Source of the DNA: Megascapheus bottae
Lineage: Eukaryota; Chordata; Mammalia; Rodentia; Geomyidae
Direction: 5' to 3'
Assembly (NCBI GenBank): GCA_024803745.1
Contig: JANJXV010000013.1
Location: 13,505,001-13,569,000 of the forward strand
DNA length: 64,000 bases
Below, in pieces: positions 53,005 through 63,420 of the stretch. Each line of letters starts with the position of its first letter. The first letter of the stretch is position 1. A model generated the notes under the pieces. It was not told the origin of the DNA. It ran no database searches and was given only the letters and a program-made list of their open reading frames with translations. The position numbers and the translations under genes were made by a program.

Positions 53005-53856
53005 GCTGTCACTGTGCTTTTTTTCATATATTTTTATTGTAATTAATAGAAGGGTCACATTATATTCGCCAGATAGAGGGTGCATAACTTCACATACATT
53101 GATACCCTTTCTCATGTCTCGGTTCCCATTTCCCTCCCCCCGCACCGCCACCCCTCATTTTGTTTTCCCCCCTTCCCTATCCAATTTCAAATAACCAAAT
53201 ACAAATATATCCAATATATCAGATAACCAGGTGAAATACTGTAAAAATATGAGATAACCAAGAGACAGCAAAAGAGCTGAGAGATAACATAGTACATTAA
53301 GGACAACAATCACTCATTATATGGCTTTTGTTTTTATATCCTGGAGGTTCTTTCATTTAGCATCATACTGTATGGCCTTATGTATCTAGGTTTTGCTCTA
53401 TTGTAAATCTCTGCTAGGAAAGCCCAAGGTTTCTACTGATTATGACAAATGAGGGGAACCATTGAACCTATTTTGAGTCTGGCTTACTTCACTTAATATG
53501 ACTTTTTCTAAGTCTTTCCATTTCCTAACAAATGGGGCAATGTCATTCTTTCTCACTACTACACTGTTGGTGGGAGTACAAACTCGTTCAACCACTATGG
53601 AAAGCAGTATGGCAGTTCCTCAAAAGACTAAACATAGAGCTCCCCTCTGACCCAGAAATTCCACTACTAGGCATTTACCCAATTGTCCAGAAACAAGGAC
53701 ATACTAAATCCACTAGCACAACGATGTTCATTGCAGCATTATTCACCATAGCAAAGATATGGAACCAATCTAGATGTCCCTCAGTTGCTGAGTGGATCAA
53801 CAAGATGTGGTATTTGTACACAATGGAATTCTATGCTGCTGTCACTGAGCTTTTTT
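53005..53856 (-). mobile_element. L1 insertion with twin-priming 5' inversion
   Basis: Target-site duplication 'gctgtcactg(t/a)gctttttt' at 53005-53023 and 53838-53856. The 3' UTR and ORF2 end lie minus-strand at about 53023-53550. The preceding ORF2 segment lies plus-strand at about 53551-53840 and stays open for about 95 codons ('PLLGIYP', 'FIAALFTIAKIWN', 'KMWYLYTMEFYAA'). In the original L1 these two segments were adjacent: 'EFYAA' (plus part) is followed by 'RKND' (start of the minus part). Too little remains for any activity. Confidence 0.9.
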
Positions 53857-53940
53857 GATCCAGGCTAGCGCTCCTCCCACTTTGAGCCACAGCTCAAATT
53901 GGAGATGAGTTAACTGGAGATAAGAGTTTCATGAATTTGG

Positions 53941-54123
53941 GGCCGGGAGTTTGGCCTAGTGGTTAAAGTGCTTGCCTAGCATGCATGAAGACCCGGTTCA
54001 ATTCTTTGGTACCACATACATAGAAAAAAGCCGGAAGTGGTGCTGAGGCTCAAGGGTAGAGGAGCTCTAGCCTTGAGAAAGTCCAAGGACAGTGCTCCGG
54101 CCCTGAACTCAAGCCCAGGACTG

Positions 54124-54153
<30 letters not shown>
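53941..54153 (+). mobile_element. IDL-Geo SINE, young, nested, with target-site duplication
   Basis: 'aagagtttcatgaa' at 53922-53935 and 54154-54167. Young-subfamily right arm and about 30 A. Apparently the youngest layer at this locus. Confidence 0.95.
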
Positions 54154-54158
<5 letters not shown>

Positions 54159-54264
54159 TTTCATGAAGACTCTTCTTCCTGAGCTGACTTTGAACCATGA
54201 TCTCCAGATCTTAGCCTGCTAAATAGGATTATAAGTGTGAGCTACTAGCACCCAGCTTCTCTCT

Positions 54265-55320
54265 GATCTTATCCTACAGTCTTCATTGTCTAAACCAACA
54301 CAAATGGAAGTCAGTTAGCAAGAGGTAGTGATGGTGGTGGTGCAGCTTTCAGAGGTCAGTCTCTTATCAAGGGTATAAATGGAGACTAATCATTTCCAGA
54401 TGTGCCTGAAAGATTATTGCCCAGGTGCGACATCTGGATACAGTCACTTCCCTGTGATCAATGTTCGGTTGGAGGAAGTTTTTCCAGCTGCCCCCTGAAA
54501 GGAAAGGCAACCCTCCATTCTTCCCTTCCCTTCCCTTCCTCTCCTCTCTCCTCCCCACTTTTCCCTCCCCTCCCCTCCTCAAAGCTTGAAGCTTTATCTT
54601 TATATTTATTTAATTATCATCACCAAAGTACCTTCTGATCTGATAGCTAAAAACTAGATAATTTGGGCTGGAGCTATGGAACAGTTACCTAGGCCCTTGG
54701 TTTGATTTCCATAGCTGAAACCAAACAATAAAACCCCCAAACAGACATGTATAGTGACCAGATTCTGCAGATAAGGATACATAACTAGGAAGCAGCAGGC
54801 CAAAGTCAAACTGATCAACCTTGTCAATCTGACTTAGAATTTAATTTAAACTCTTAACTGAGTATGCAGAGAGGATAAACATGAAAGTCAGTGTGGCCCA
54901 ATTCAAGATGTCTTATGCTTCAGATGTATTCCATTCTATCCTTATTGGTTACCTAACTCACAAGCCACCCCCTGGGTGGTGCAGCAATTAGGTCACAAGC
55001 CCAGTGTGAAGACAGAAGGTCAAATATCAGTGGGCAAAGGACCAGACTTGTGTGGGCCTCAGGCACATCCTCCTTTTAGCCTGCTGGACAAGACCTCCAT
55101 TCTGTGACCTGGTTGCTCACACTAAAGTGCTACTTCTGGCCAATCTCTGGAACTCTCATTCTTCAAATCTATCCATCCAACATGCCTGCTGGGTACTATA
55201 CCTTATTTTAGGTGTGACAATAACTCCTGGAGGTGTATGGAGATAAGGGGGCAATGATAGGATAGATAAAGGGGCAATGGAGATAACCAATATGTGTGTC
55301 TACAATAGAGCAGGCAGAAA
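54265..55320. other. 1-kb low-repeat stretch with small ID remnant
   Basis: An ID-like remnant at 54667-54735 ('gggctggagctatggaacag') and C/T-rich sequence at 54515-54580. No gene recognised. Confidence 0.45.
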
Positions 55321-55324
55321 GAGG

Positions 55325-55895
55325 CAATAAAATTGTTTTTGTTTGAGACAGGATTTCACTAAATGGTCCAGGAAGGCCTGGTTCTCACAATATCCTGCGT
55401 TAGCCTCCTGAATACTGGAATTATGTATGAACACCAAGGTGTCCATCTTAACATATTTATTTACTGTTTGCAGTACTGGATTTAAATTCGGGACCTCATG
55501 TTTGCTAAGCAGGTGCAGGTGCTGTGAGTCAAGTCTTTAGCCCCTTTTTTCAAGATAAGGTCTCACTTTTTCTCAAGGCCTGAGCCCCAACTATGATCTT
55601 CTTATTTCATGCCTCCTATCATAGCTGCACTGACAGACATAAGCAACCATACCCAACTTCTTTTGAGATGGAGTCTTAGGGATCCCTTTCTCCTACACAC
55701 ATACTTCCTGGAACCACAAACCCCTAAATCTCAGTTTCCTAAATAGCTAGGATGACAAGTGCAGGTAACTGCACCAGGCTATTGGCTAAAAAAGGGGTCT
55801 CTGGAACTATTTGCTCATGGTGGTCTTGAACTGCAATGTTTTCAAACTCAGCTTCAAAAGTAGCTAGAATTAGAGGTATGAGCTCACCATGCTCA
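55325..55895 (-). mobile_element. Run of decayed B1/ID fragments
   Basis: Successive reversed units: B1 ('gagacaggatttcactaaat', 55345), ID ('gtactggatttaaattcggg', 55473), B1 ('aaggtctcactttttctcaa', 55557), B1 ('ctaaatagctaggatgacaa', 55739) and B1 ('aaagtagctagaattagagg', 55856). Confidence 0.65.
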
Positions 55896-55899
55896 TCTT

Positions 55900-56365
55900 T
55901 AAGGAGCATTGCTTTTTAAATTTTACAGCCAGCATTCAAGAGGAGGACCAATCGAAGGCTCATTTTCTAGCATTCATGGCTCAAGATTATCCTCAAATGT
56001 GGTTCAGGCCCATCAGCTTGTGTTTTTTGCTCTTACTGTTCCCCTTTTGGGAGTGCTCAGCTCCTATGTATCAATGTACACTTTTTTCTTTCTCTTTTTT
56101 ACAATGCAGCTTTCCAGGCCCTTTTTTTAGACAGAGGCAATCTTCTCACTACTTTCAGACTCAAGCAATAAGAAGGGGGAATTACAGGCCTTGTCTCTCA
56201 GTCTATATTGAGAGCTTCTGATAACCCAATTTTTCATTCTCCTCTCCTTGAACACTATAGATGTACACTAATTTTGCTCAGTTAAAGTGCAACAACTTCC
56301 ATGAGGAGGGGCTGGGTCAGTCCAGCAACTATGATGGAGTGGATAACTCCAGGACACAGGAGCAG
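55900..56365. other. Low-repeat stretch, no gene recognised
   Basis: A plus frame at 55889-56221 (110 codons) starts in a B1 remnant and has no domain I recognise; not called as a gene. Confidence 0.4.
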
Positions 56366-56369
56366 AGCC

Positions 56370-56565
56370 ATCGGGTGGTCCTGCTTCTTCCTAATTATGT
56401 GATCTCAGGCAAGCAGTTTAACCCCATCGTTAAAAATCAAGATAATAGAGGTTGAGGGAATCACTAGGTTAACACATCAAAGCCCCCAGAGCCCTGCTTC
56501 GTGCTTCCTAAGCATGGAAGCAAACGTTAGCTATTATTATGACAGCTATTGTTAGGAATCAGCTG
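56370..56565 (+). mobile_element. MIR
   Basis: 'taattatgtgatctcaggca' + 'agcagtttaaccccatcgtt', then the tail-like 'cgttagctattattatgaca'. Confidence 0.65.
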
Positions 56566-56723
56566 GGTGTGCTTTATGAACCAGTACTCATACCCAAGCA
56601 AAGCCGGTACAGACGTGCATGCTGGCTCAACACAGCCACACTTAAAAAATACAGGAATCTGGGCAACTGGAATCTCGTATTAGAGATGGACAGAGGTTCA
56701 GAAGTCAGGGGCCTTCATTTCTT

Positions 56724-56954
56724 TTCTTTTTCTTCATTTTTGTTGGTCAAGAGGCTTGAACACAGAGCTCAGGTGCTGCACCTGAGCTCTTTTGCTCAAG
56801 GCTAGTGCTCTACCAGTTTGAGCCACAGGACAACTTCCAGTTTTCTGATTATTAAATGGAGATGAGTCTCATGACCTTTCCTGCCCAGGCTGGCTTTGAG
56901 CTGTAATCTTCAGATATCAGCTTCCAGAGTAGTTAGGATTATGGGGAGCTACCA
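56724..56954 (-). mobile_element. B1-Geo composite SINE with long target-site duplication
   Basis: 'gtcagg(g/a)gccttcatttctt' at 56704-56723 and 56955-56974, one mismatch in 20. All modules are present. Confidence 0.92.
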
Positions 56955-57224
56955 GTCAGGAGCCTTCATTTCTTGAACACACATCTATTGAGCCATTTCT
57001 CTGAGTCAGGCACAACCTCTTCTCCTATACCAAATGCACTGCATCCTTATAGGAGAGTAAGCAAGAATTCCCAGGGGGTTCAGTAATAAACATTTGAAAA
57101 TCTTCGAAAGTACTTGGATTCTAAGATAGTAAATAAAGGTGCCAACCTTCAAATGTGGCGCTATGCTGAGAGGGAACAAAATTCCTCCAGTGGAAGCTCA
57201 GCATAACAATGGTAACAGCATGGA

Positions 57225-57420
57225 CTGCTCTGATTACCTGGATACAGATGAGTGTCACTTAACTGGTTTTGCACCCTTTAGGCAAGTTACTTAACCTGTC
57301 AATGCTTCATCTGTGAAATGGGGCTAATAATCGTGCCTACCTCAGACTTGTAAGAATTAAATTAGTTATCTAAGTGAAGTGCTTGGAATGGTGTCTGCCA
57401 CATACTAACTATTCTAAGGC
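57225..57420 (+). mobile_element. MIR, well preserved
   Basis: 'ggcaagttacttaacctgtc', 'catctgtgaaatggggctaa' and 'ctacctcagacttgtaagaa' follow the MIR consensus closely. It is the clearest MIR here. Confidence 0.9.
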
Positions 57421-57429
57421 ATGAGTTGG

Positions 57430-58220
57430 TATTAATGTGCCCAGCATAGACTAGCATCTGACAGAAGGAGGAGGCGGTGGCAGCTTCCATGCTCTTCACC
57501 CCAGGATTGGCTCTGTGTGGCATCGTGGGCGGCATCTGTCTCTTGGGGAGACTCACCACCTGCTCCTTTCCACTGGAAGTGCTTTCCTGAGCCAGGGAAT
57601 TCCCTCCCATGGAGACCCGACAGCCGCTTCAGGCATTCTCATACCAGATGCTCTGCCTACAGCAGCACAGTGAGAATTAGATCTTGTTTGGGGGCCCAGG
57701 CCAGCCTGAATAAAAAGGCAGGCTCAGAAGTTGGGGGCATCCACGTTAGAAGGCTGGAAATAGGAAGAAAACACAAACCTGGAGAGTCTCTCTTGTGCCC
57801 ACTCTGTGCCAGCTTTGGCTGAGGGTAGTGCTGCAGACAAGGAAGGGCGAGTGCCCAGGGACAGCTTGCCAGAGTGTCTGCCAGCCCTCCAGGACACTGA
57901 TTTTGGCTCCCTGCCTTCCAGCAGGGAGCAGGAAAGTATGTTTTGTTTAGGCATTAACCGGAAGGCTGTGAGAAAATAACGGGGGTGGGGGGTGGGGGTG
58001 GGGCAGGCTAAGCTGGACAGAGCTTATTTCCTTCACAAGCTAGCCTAGTTGGTGATAGAACTGGCATTTCCTTATCTTGTTGTCCTTCCCCTATGTCCTT
58101 CTTTTCCTCCCTGGTCCCTGCCTGACCCTCTTTCCCTAGCTCAGCCTCCCAAGCAAAGGGGCTCACAGACTGGCAGCACCTTGTGCCTCCCCAGGTTGGG
58201 CCTCAGAGAAACTGCCTACT
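57430..58220. other. Low-repeat, locally GC-rich stretch
   Basis: A G-rich run 'gggggtggggggtggg' at 57980 could form a G-quadruplex. Short frames have no recognisable family. Confidence 0.45.
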
Positions 58221-58224
58221 AGAA

Positions 58225-58345
58225 CTGCTGTTGTTCCAGATGAGGAAATTGTGGCTGAGGGAGAAGGAGGGATGGGACTTCCCAGGTCCTCATAGTGAGT
58301 CAGGGGCAGAACAGGGATCTTAGTTGAGCTCAACTTCCCACTATG
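58225..58345 (-). mobile_element. MIR
   Basis: 'ccagatgaggaaattgtggc' then 'gtgagtcaggggcagaacag' matches the reversed MIR core. Confidence 0.6.
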
Positions 58346-58389
58346 GGAATTCCTCTTCTTGTTTCTTTTTAAAATTTGCAAACAAGATG

Positions 58390-58614
58390 GACACTGGTGG
58401 CTCATACCTGTCATCCTAGATACTCAGAAGACTGAGATATGAGGATTGCCATTTGAAGTCAACACAGGAAGGAAAGTCTTCCAATAAATTAGTTGAAAAA
58501 AAAAAAAGCCAGAGGTGGAGGTATGACTCAGGAGGTAGAACACTAACTAGCCTTGAGCAAAGAAGCTCAGGGACAGCATACAGGCCTCGAGTTAAAGCTC
58601 CAGGACCAGCACCA
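58390..58614 (+). mobile_element. B1-Geo composite SINE
   Basis: 'gacactggtggctcatacct', A12 at the arm junction, Geo arm to 'aaagctccaggaccagcacc', then ACCA units. Confidence 0.84.
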
Positions 58615-58771
58615 ACCAACCAACCAACCAAAAAACCCCAACAAACTTACAAACAAAACTAGAACAAAATGAAGGAAAACTCACATTTGTGGACCAGTAT
58701 AGTTGCAGGAACTTTAGATAAACATTCTCATTTAATTTTCTCCGTAACCCTGGAAACAACCATTATTTTCC

Positions 58772-58773
<2 letters not shown>

Positions 58774-58821
<48 letters not shown>

Positions 58822-58860
58822 CATCCATCCATCCATCCATCCATCCAACCACCCATCCAC
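58774..58860 (+). repeat. (CTAT)n then (CCAT)n
   Basis: About twelve CTAT units grade into CCAT and CCAC units that run into the tail of the minus-strand SINE at 58866. Confidence 0.95.
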
Positions 58861-58865
58861 CCAGT

Positions 58866-59107
58866 CACCGGGCCTTGAACACAGGGCCTTCTGCTTTTGC
58901 TTGGTGTTTCCCACTTTTGTCTTTTTGCTTGTTAAGTGAAGGATCTCATAGACTTATCTGCCTGGGTTGGCTTTGACCTGGGATCCTCAAATCTCAGCCT
59001 TCTTAGTAGCTAGGATTACAAGAGACTTTTCTGTTTGGGCTAGCTTTGAACTGAATCCTCAGCCTTCTCAGAAGGTAGGATTACAGGTGTGAACCACCAG
59101 TTCCTGA
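58866..59107 (-). mobile_element. B1-Geo SINE with duplicated B1 arm
   Basis: 'tagtagctaggattacaaga' ends one B1 arm. A second arm ('tttctgtttgggctagcttt' to 'gaaccaccagttcctga') follows. Confidence 0.78.
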
Positions 59108-59109
59108 TT

Positions 59110-59440
59110 TGTTTTCCTTGTACATATTTAGGAAAAACCAGTTAAAAAGAGATTTCAACACTGATTGGAAACTCAAAGCTAGACAGAGGAGGAACCAGAT
59201 GTCTAACTTATGTTTGCTGGATCCTGAATTCTAGAAATATCTTCTTTCCACCCAAGCTGACCTACTCTTTGGTGCCTGGTTTTCAGAAGTGTAACCATAG
59301 CACATTTCCAAGTGGAAGACTAGGTCAGAGTGCTACAGAGGTATTCAGTCTTCCCTGCTACATCCCAGGACTGGCAGTCACCAACATCCACAGCAACTCA
59401 GACCTTCAAAGGTCATAGTCCTGAAACTTCACTAAATTGT
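59110..59440. other. Low-repeat stretch, no gene recognised
   Basis: No repeat, exon or RNA signature seen. Confidence 0.4.
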
Positions 59441-59444
59441 GCAG

Positions 59445-59580
59445 TGGAGGAAGACAGGGCAGAGTTTGTTATTCTCCTGTTACAATTGTGGAAACTGAGT
59501 CTGAGAGGAAATGATGTGTCAGAGTTCATATTCAGCAAGTGCCTAACAAAGAGAAGGCTAGAATTTGATTTCCTGACTCC
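59445..59580 (-). mobile_element. MIR
   Basis: 'gtggaaactgagtctgagag' then 'gtcagagttcatattcagca' is the reversed MIR core. Confidence 0.7.
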
Positions 59581-59584
59581 TAAT

Positions 59585-60500
59585 ATCAAAACTGTGTGCC
59601 TGCCAAGTCCTACCACAGTCCTGGAACTAACTCCTCACCACTCCCAACTTTTGAGCTATTATATTTACTTTCTGGCAGAAGCACAAACTAACTAGACAAT
59701 TCCCCTACCCCAGAACCTGCTTCTTAAAAGATCTGTCTCTGGTCTTGGGTGCCTGGGACCTGGACCCCTTTAACTCCTTGGCCTTGTATGTCCCCTTTTA
59801 CTGCATTGACCTTTGGTCTAGGGACTGAACTGGAGTTCCTGTGGAACAGAGTCTTGATCTTATCCAGAGATTTACTCAAGACTAAGCCGCTAATAAGGGG
59901 CTTTCTGAATAGCACTGGAAGAAATCCAAGGCCTAGTTTTGCCACAACACACTGTGTGTCCTATGAAGAGCCCTTTCCTTCTTGTAGCCACCATCCTTAG
60001 AGTTGGGATCTTGAGAGCTGCCTAGAAGGGACACTCCCCTCGGGCTGATTGGAAGACTGTGTTGAGAGAATTAATTCAAGGGGAGAGCAAAGATGGGCAG
60101 GGTAGGAAAGGGAAGACTGGGGAAAGGTGATTAGTGTATATGTGTGTGTGTGACTCACAAAATGCATTGTCTGCAGCAGCATTCTGGGATGCTTTGACTT
60201 AGTGGGGTCCAGGCAGGGAAGAGCTGGCATTAACGTATGCTGACAAGCATTCCTGAGCAGTCTGTGTCAATGTAGGTAAGGGATAATAATAGGCAGAAGA
60301 GGGAATGGAGAGGGCTGTAGATTTGAGCTGCAGGAAGTATTGGGGTTTCTTGGTATAGTATGGGCAGGTAGTTTAGTGACCACCTTCTCTGGATATGGAG
60401 TAGAGGGCAGCTCCTATCACTGCACTGATGGTATTCTATATATTTTGCTTACCTACAATTTCTCCCAGGAAGCCTGTTGAATATCAGACAAGCTGGTAGT
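59585..60500. other. Low-repeat stretch, no gene recognised
   Basis: Opposed short frames (59749-60000 plus, 59724-59945 minus) are shadows without domains. Confidence 0.45.
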
Positions 60501-60502
60501 TG

Positions 60503-60708
60503 TGTGTGCTAGTCCTGAAGCTTGAACTCAGTCCCAGGGTTTTTTTTTTCTCTACTAATTGAACCATAGCTCCACTTCATGCTTTGTGTGCTTAGGTGGA
60601 GATGAGTCTCATTAATTTTCCTGTTTGGGCTTACCTTCCAATTGCAATCCTCAGATCTCAGTCTCCTAAGTAGTTAGGATTACAGATGTAAGCCACTGGC
60701 ACCCAGTT
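60503..60708 (-). mobile_element. B1-Geo composite SINE
   Basis: The tail side is 'gtgtgtgctagtcctgaagc'. A T10 run interrupts the Geo arm. The B1 arm ends 'agccactggcacccagtt'. Confidence 0.83.
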
Positions 60709-60834
60709 CCATGGCAGCTTTTGAACCTGATTCTGACTCAACCTTGCAGTTGTAAACAGTGTACTGGGAGAGGTATCCTACAGCACACTAAAGGGAGGGC
60801 TTAGCTTCAGAAGCCAGAGGGAGCCTGGGCCAGG

Positions 60835-61010
60835 CCTGGTTCTTCTTTATTAGCTATGTGACCTTGGGTAGGTCCTTCTGTTTTTGAACTTATGAAATCT
60901 GAAAAATGGGGTCACATGTATTATGAGTTGTTGTGAAGGCTGAGAACAATGTAAATAACATGTCCATCTCATTACCCCAAACACACAGGCAGTGGTAGCT
61001 ATTAACTTCT
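60835..61010 (+). mobile_element. MIR, well preserved
   Basis: 'agctatgtgaccttgggtag', 'gaaaaatggggtcacatgta' and 'gttgttgtgaaggctgagaa' in MIR order. Confidence 0.83.
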
Positions 61011-61032
61011 TTCTAGGGTAAGAATTCCATCT

Positions 61033-61196
61033 GTGACTAATCCTACTCAGGAGGCTGAGCTCTGATGATTGGGGTTCAAAGCCACTTTGGGCAGGATTCT
61101 TAGTTTCAAAGTGTGGCTCTACTGGTAGAAGGGCCAGCCTTGGGCAGAAAAGATATGTCTACATTCTGACTTCAAGCGTCAGGATAGGCACAAAAC
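61033..61196 (+). mobile_element. B1-Geo composite SINE, truncated
   Basis: Starts 'gactaatcctactcaggagg'. Short linker. The Geo arm ends 'caagcgtcaggataggcaca'. Confidence 0.78.
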
Positions 61197-61336
61197 AGTA
61201 AACTTTAATAAATACTAAAAATAAATAAAATTCTATCTGTGGCCACTTTAATGGAGGATAGGCACAAAACAGTAAACTTAAATTAATAAATACTAAAAAT
61301 AAAGAAATAAAATTCTATCTGTGGCCACTTTAATGG
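61181..61336 (+). repeat. Tandem duplication of 74/82 bases
   Basis: 61181-61254 and 61255-61336 both run from 'aggataggcacaaaacagta' to 'ggccactttaatgg'. The second has short AT-rich insertions. Confidence 0.93.
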
Positions 61337-61339
61337 AGG

Positions 61340-61860
61340 GGGATGGGGAACATTCATTCCTGGGACAGCTCTGCCTATAAAACCTTCTTCCTGAGACCCA
61401 GCTGAGGCCTGGCCTAGTTCTGTCTCTAGGGCCACAGTGCATTGTAATCTGCATTTCTCCTAAAGAATCTCAAGAGATTGTACTGGTAACACAGAGCTGT
61501 CCTTATTACAGAAACAAGGCGCTGGAAATCCCTATACTTGTTTGGAAGAGTCTTTTCTTTTCTTTTTTTTAATGATAAAATTATTATCTTTATAAAGGAA
61601 TTACCCTTTGACAAGTCAGTTTATTAAGTAAAATGCATTTTGATTGATGTCATGCTTTCATCATTCTTCTTCATCCCTCCAGATGAAGGCATTTAAAGTC
61701 AGGCTTATATAAAGTCACAGAAATCCTTTGCACTGTCTCATAGAGTAAGAGACTGGGTTTTATGTTCCTGAATCTGCTTACATATTCTCCCAGCTCTTTT
61801 AAAAATTCTTCACAGAGGACTATTCCTCTCAAAAGAATTGGGTTCTAGGCATTCAGTTTT
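61340..61860. other. Low-repeat stretch, no gene recognised
   Basis: No repeat, exon or RNA signature seen. AT-rich at 61555-61640. Confidence 0.4.
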
Positions 61861-61864
61861 TGTT

Positions 61865-61980
61865 ACTGTTTTGAGACAGAGTCTCATTGTATAGTGCAGG
61901 CTGGCCTCAAACTTGCAATCTTCTTACCTCAGTCTTCTAAGTGCTGGGGTCAAATGTGTATTCTATTATGCCCAACATCA
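61865..61980 (-). mobile_element. B1 SINE
   Basis: 'gagacagagtctcattgtat' to 'ttctattatgcccaaca'. Confidence 0.78.
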
Positions 61981-62097
61981 CTTATTATCACTTAGTCTGC
62001 AAAAGGACTCCAGAAAAGGCCTAGTAGATCAGTGGTCTAGTCTGGATCCTAAATCTCCCAATACCCAGCATCTTTATGTCTTTGGTATTCACTTATT

Positions 62098-62332
62098 TTT
62101 TTGGTTGGTTGTGGGGCTTGAATTCTGGGCCTGGGTGCTATCCCTGAATTCTTCAACTCAAGGCTAGCACTCTACCATATGAGCCACAACACCACTTTTA
62201 TTTTTCTGATGGTTAATTGGAGATAAGAGAGTGTCAAGGACTTTTGTGCCGGAGCTGGCTTTGAACCATGATCCTCAGATCTCAGCCTCCTGAGTTGCTA
62301 GGATTACAGGTGTGAGCCACCAGCACCAAGCA
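62098..62332 (-). mobile_element. B1-Geo composite SINE with target-site duplication
   Basis: 'gtattcacttatt' (62085-62097) and 'gtattcacttctt' (62333-62345). It is complete and ends 'gagccaccagcaccaagca'. Confidence 0.93.
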
Positions 62333-62644
62333 GTATTCACTTCTTGAGGAGGGAGGTAAAGGAAGGATAATATCTGGGTTAGAGTAGTTGCATCCAACTG
62401 TTTGTTAGTCCTCCTGCTGTGTTCAGGGAGGGCACTGCATCTGAGCAAGTGCTGCTATCCCTCCCCTACTAGTCCAGTGTCATTCATGAGATGGTTTGTC
62501 TGGAACGTGGCCTTGGTGTAGCGTAGGCTGATGCTGTCTAGCTCAACCCTACATTACCAGTGTTTGACAAGTTTTGAATAGAACAGGATGTGATATATAT
62601 TTTTTCAACAAATGATATACCTTGAGCAACAAATGGTATTTCTT

Positions 62645-62882
62645 TCTTTCTTTTTTGACGGTCTTGGGGCTCGAACTCTGGGCCTGGGCACTGTCCTTGA
62701 GCTTCTTTTACTCAAGGCAAACACTACCACTTCAGCCACAGCATCCTTTCCAGCTTTTTTGAGTAACTTATTGGAGATAAGAGTCTCATAGAGTTTCCTA
62801 CCTGGGCTGGCTTTGAACCACATTCTTAGATCTGTCTCCTGAGTATTTAGGATTACAGGCAAGAGTTTCCTACATCCAGTTT
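62645..62882 (-). mobile_element. B1-Geo composite SINE with target-site duplication
   Basis: 'aacaaatggtatttctt' (62628-62644) and 'aacaaatgatatttctt' (62883-62899). The tail is TTTC-rich. Confidence 0.93.
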
Positions 62883-62884
62883 AA

Positions 62885-63040
62885 CAAATGATATTTCTTG
62901 AGTATTTACTAAGTGTTGGGAGAAATTCTCATTAATACAACAAATCTGTGAGGCAGGCATTATATCCCCACTTTTTATGAGGAAATGAAGCCTAAACATG
63001 AGGAAATGACTAGCTTCAGGCTCTGCAATGGTGGTGGCTG
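62885..63040 (-). mobile_element. MIR
   Basis: 'cttgagtatttactaagtgt', 'tgtgaggcaggcattatatc' and 'tatgaggaaatgaagcctaa' in reversed MIR order. The preceding SINE inserted at its edge. Confidence 0.75.
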
Positions 63041-63044
63041 AGGC

Positions 63045-63245
63045 TGGAGCCCAGTTCTGCTACCTCTGGTTGTAGCTGTGGCCTCTCAGCCAGTCTGGGC
63101 TCAGGGCCTCCAGGCACCCTTTTGCTTGCCCCAGGCCTTTCCTGATGTAACTGAGAGCTCTTGTGGAGGGCTGACTTTTGAATACCTTCAAGGAAACCAG
63201 CTAGTTTGTACCCAGTTCTAGATATATCGGACTCCAGCAGAGCCA
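63045..63245. other. Low-repeat stretch
   Basis: Nothing recognised. Confidence 0.35.
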
Positions 63246-63249
63246 TGAT

Positions 63250-63420
63250 TCTGTTTCTGGCACAAGAAAATAGTCTAAGTCAATGTAAACCACCTGGGTT
63301 CAAATTCCACTACTTTGATTTTTGGCCACATGTGGCCATCTGGCAAGTTACCCTGGTCTATCCAGACCTCACTGACCTTTCTCTTTTGCCTGAATTCCAT
63401 TTCTGAGAACAGCTGTCTGA
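63250..63420 (+). mobile_element. MIR
   Basis: 'ccacctgggttcaaattcca' and 'catctggcaagttaccctgg' fit the MIR 5' half. Confidence 0.7.

Larger units (their letters stand above)
52966..54262 (-). mobile_element. B1-Geo SINE split by an L1 and by an IDL-Geo
   Basis: Pieces: Geo tail half about 52966-53022, remaining Geo arm and linker 53838-53940, B1 arm 54154-54262. Removing the two insertions leaves one continuous SINE. Confidence 0.85.
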
